In this document: positions 63,101-64,000 of the stretch, one piece after another | How the letters are laid out: the number at the start of each line of letters is the position of its first letter | Position numbering within the stretch: the first letter of the stretch is position 1 | DNA from: Glaciozyma antarctica PI12 | Taxonomy: Eukaryota > Basidiomycota > Microbotryomycetes > Kriegeriales > Camptobasidiaceae | Reading direction: 5' to 3' | NCBI GenBank assembly: GCA_002917775.1 | Contig: KZ627149.1 | Span: forward strand, 763,399 to 827,398 | Length of the DNA: 64,000 nt | Program-made: the position numbers and the translations under genes | Notes under the pieces: generated by a model | The model's database searches: none | What the model was told of the DNA's origin: nothing | The model's input: only the letters and a program-made list of their open reading frames with translations

Positions 63101-64000
63101 GGAGGGGGAGACTTCGCCGGTGAAGAATGGCGAGGAGGTGGAGGGAGAGGACGACGACGACGATTCTGCGGTCGAGCAGGAGGAGTCTGCGGCGGAGGAG
63201 GAGGCGATGTCGGTCGTCGGCGAGACGAAGGTCGCTCATCTTCGACCGCCGTTCTTGCTTCGAGGGTCGCTTCGACCGTATCAGCAAGCGGGATTGGAGT
63301 GGCTCGCGAGTCTATACTCGAATGGCGTCAATGGGTTAGCTTCGCTTCTTTTCGTCAACTCTAGGCGAAGATCGCTGACCGTCTTCCACAGGATCCTTGC
63401 CGACGAGATGGGCTTAGGGTTCGTTCGACCTTTGACAGTTCCAGGCTTGAGCTGAACTGATCGACGTCCCATTCACAGGAAGACGATTCAAACCATCTCC
63501 CTCCTCGCCCACCTCGCCTGCGACAAGGGCCAATGGGGCCCTCACCTCGTCGTCGTCCCGACCAGCGTCATGCTCAACTGGGAGATGGAGTTCAAGAAGT
63601 TCCTTCCCGGCTTCAAGATTCTCACCTACTACGGCAATCAGAAGGAGCGCAAGGAGAAGCGACGCGGCTGGAACACCGAGAACGCCTTCCACGTCTGCGT
63701 CACCTCGTACCAACTCGTCCTCGCCGACCAGCATATGTTCCGCCGCAAGCCTTGGCACTACATGATTCTCGACGAGGCGCACCACATCAAAAACTTCCGG
63801 TCGCAGCGCTGGCAGACGCTCCTCGGCTTCAACGCTCGCCATCGACTCCTCCTCACGGGCACGCCTTTGCAGAACAACCTGATGGAGCTCGTACGTCGCT
63901 TCACTTTGCTTTCCTAAGCTTCGATTCTGACTTCTCTCGCCTTCGCAGTGGTCGCTACTCTACTTCCTCATGCCGAACGGGCTCACGCAAGGCGGCAAGG
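60173..64000 (+). CDS. SWR1: SWR1 chromatin-remodelling ATPase (INO80 family), partial
   Basis: The ATG at 60173 gives MEQSGDPPSPSASVPPADTP and a long disordered N-terminus. The HSA region follows (VEQVVHFSKLVHDERRSHMA, KKTGRMVLAYFGMVEG, VREVRKKWKMAVNVVKSRRK). A long acidic region contains two copies of a motif, GLAEDAEMSIEELMRRSGYG and GLAEDADLSIEELMRKYGVG, which are the H2A.Z-H2B-binding elements known in Swr1. The Snf2 ATPase starts LRPYQQAGLEWLASLYSNGV, with ADEMGLGKTIQTISLLAHLA (motif I, split by an intron), LVVVPTSVMLNWEMEFKKFL, ILDEAHHIKNFRSQRW (motif II, DEAH) and LLLTGTPLQNNLMELW. The gene runs off the window in the ATPase domain. SWR1 exchanges H2A for H2A.Z in nucleosomes. Confidence 0.95.

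Noticed and set aside
1-64000. Transposons, retroelement or virus-derived genes, CRISPR arrays, rRNA genes
   Set aside because: I looked for reverse transcriptase, integrase, transposase, capsid and long terminal repeat signatures and spaced direct repeats and saw none. The only repeats are the inverted duplication, the 21 bp tandem and small in-coding repeats.

Overview
This 64 kb window is nuclear DNA from a gene-dense, GC-rich, intron-rich fungus. Introns are short (about 45-80 nt), usually GTGAGT/GTGCGT to CAG, with a recurring GCTGAC/GCTGATG branch-like motif. Gene content (SIN protein Cdc14, Hri1, methionine-permease-type carrier, Kha1-type antiporter, FAD2, SWR1) and codon use suggest a basidiomycete, most likely a Rhodotorula/Rhodosporidium-like red yeast. 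That placement is my inference. I saw no transposon, virus-like element, CRISPR array, rRNA gene or bacterial-type operon.

Layout. 0-10 kb: tRNA-Asp(GTC), an ER-type agmatinase-family protein, a class II aldolase/adducin protein, a mitochondrial PPR protein, an Hri1 homologue, an FG nucleoporin and a small membrane protein. 10-24 kb: Kha1-type antiporter, a damaged-looking GNAT gene, prefoldin subunit 2, hydroxyacid-oxoacid transhydrogenase, the eIF3m/eIF3f head-to-head pair and complex I NDUFS8. 24-35 kb: delta-12 desaturase, methionine-type permease, a membrane-anchored AAA ATPase and an NmrA-like protein. 35-54 kb, bounded by two N-filled stretches: an AlkB-like gene, a Ser/Pro-rich protein, TFIIF-alpha, a REEP-type protein with a long charged tail, a small unknown protein, complex I NDUFA8, an MpaB/DUF2236 protein, UreF, PAPS reductase, glutaryl-CoA dehydrogenase and a Tls1/HCA59-family protein. 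55-64 kb: Cdc14 (SIN), PIN4-type parvulin, a SEC14 protein and the 5' two-thirds of SWR1, which runs off the end.

The genes are mostly housekeeping and do not form one pathway. Functional links are local: two eIF3 subunits share a 141 bp promoter interval, and two complex I subunits lie 21 kb apart. Points worth a second look are (i) 8-11 nt microexons in three conserved genes, (ii) non-GT introns (two GC-AG, one apparent AT-AG), (iii) an inverted duplication of the AlkB-Cdc14 junction flanking the central 18 kb, and (iv) repeated single-step frame slips in C-rich tracts plus a 7 bp tandem duplication in PAPS reductase. The slips may be sequencing errors, so protein ends of those genes should be treated with care.
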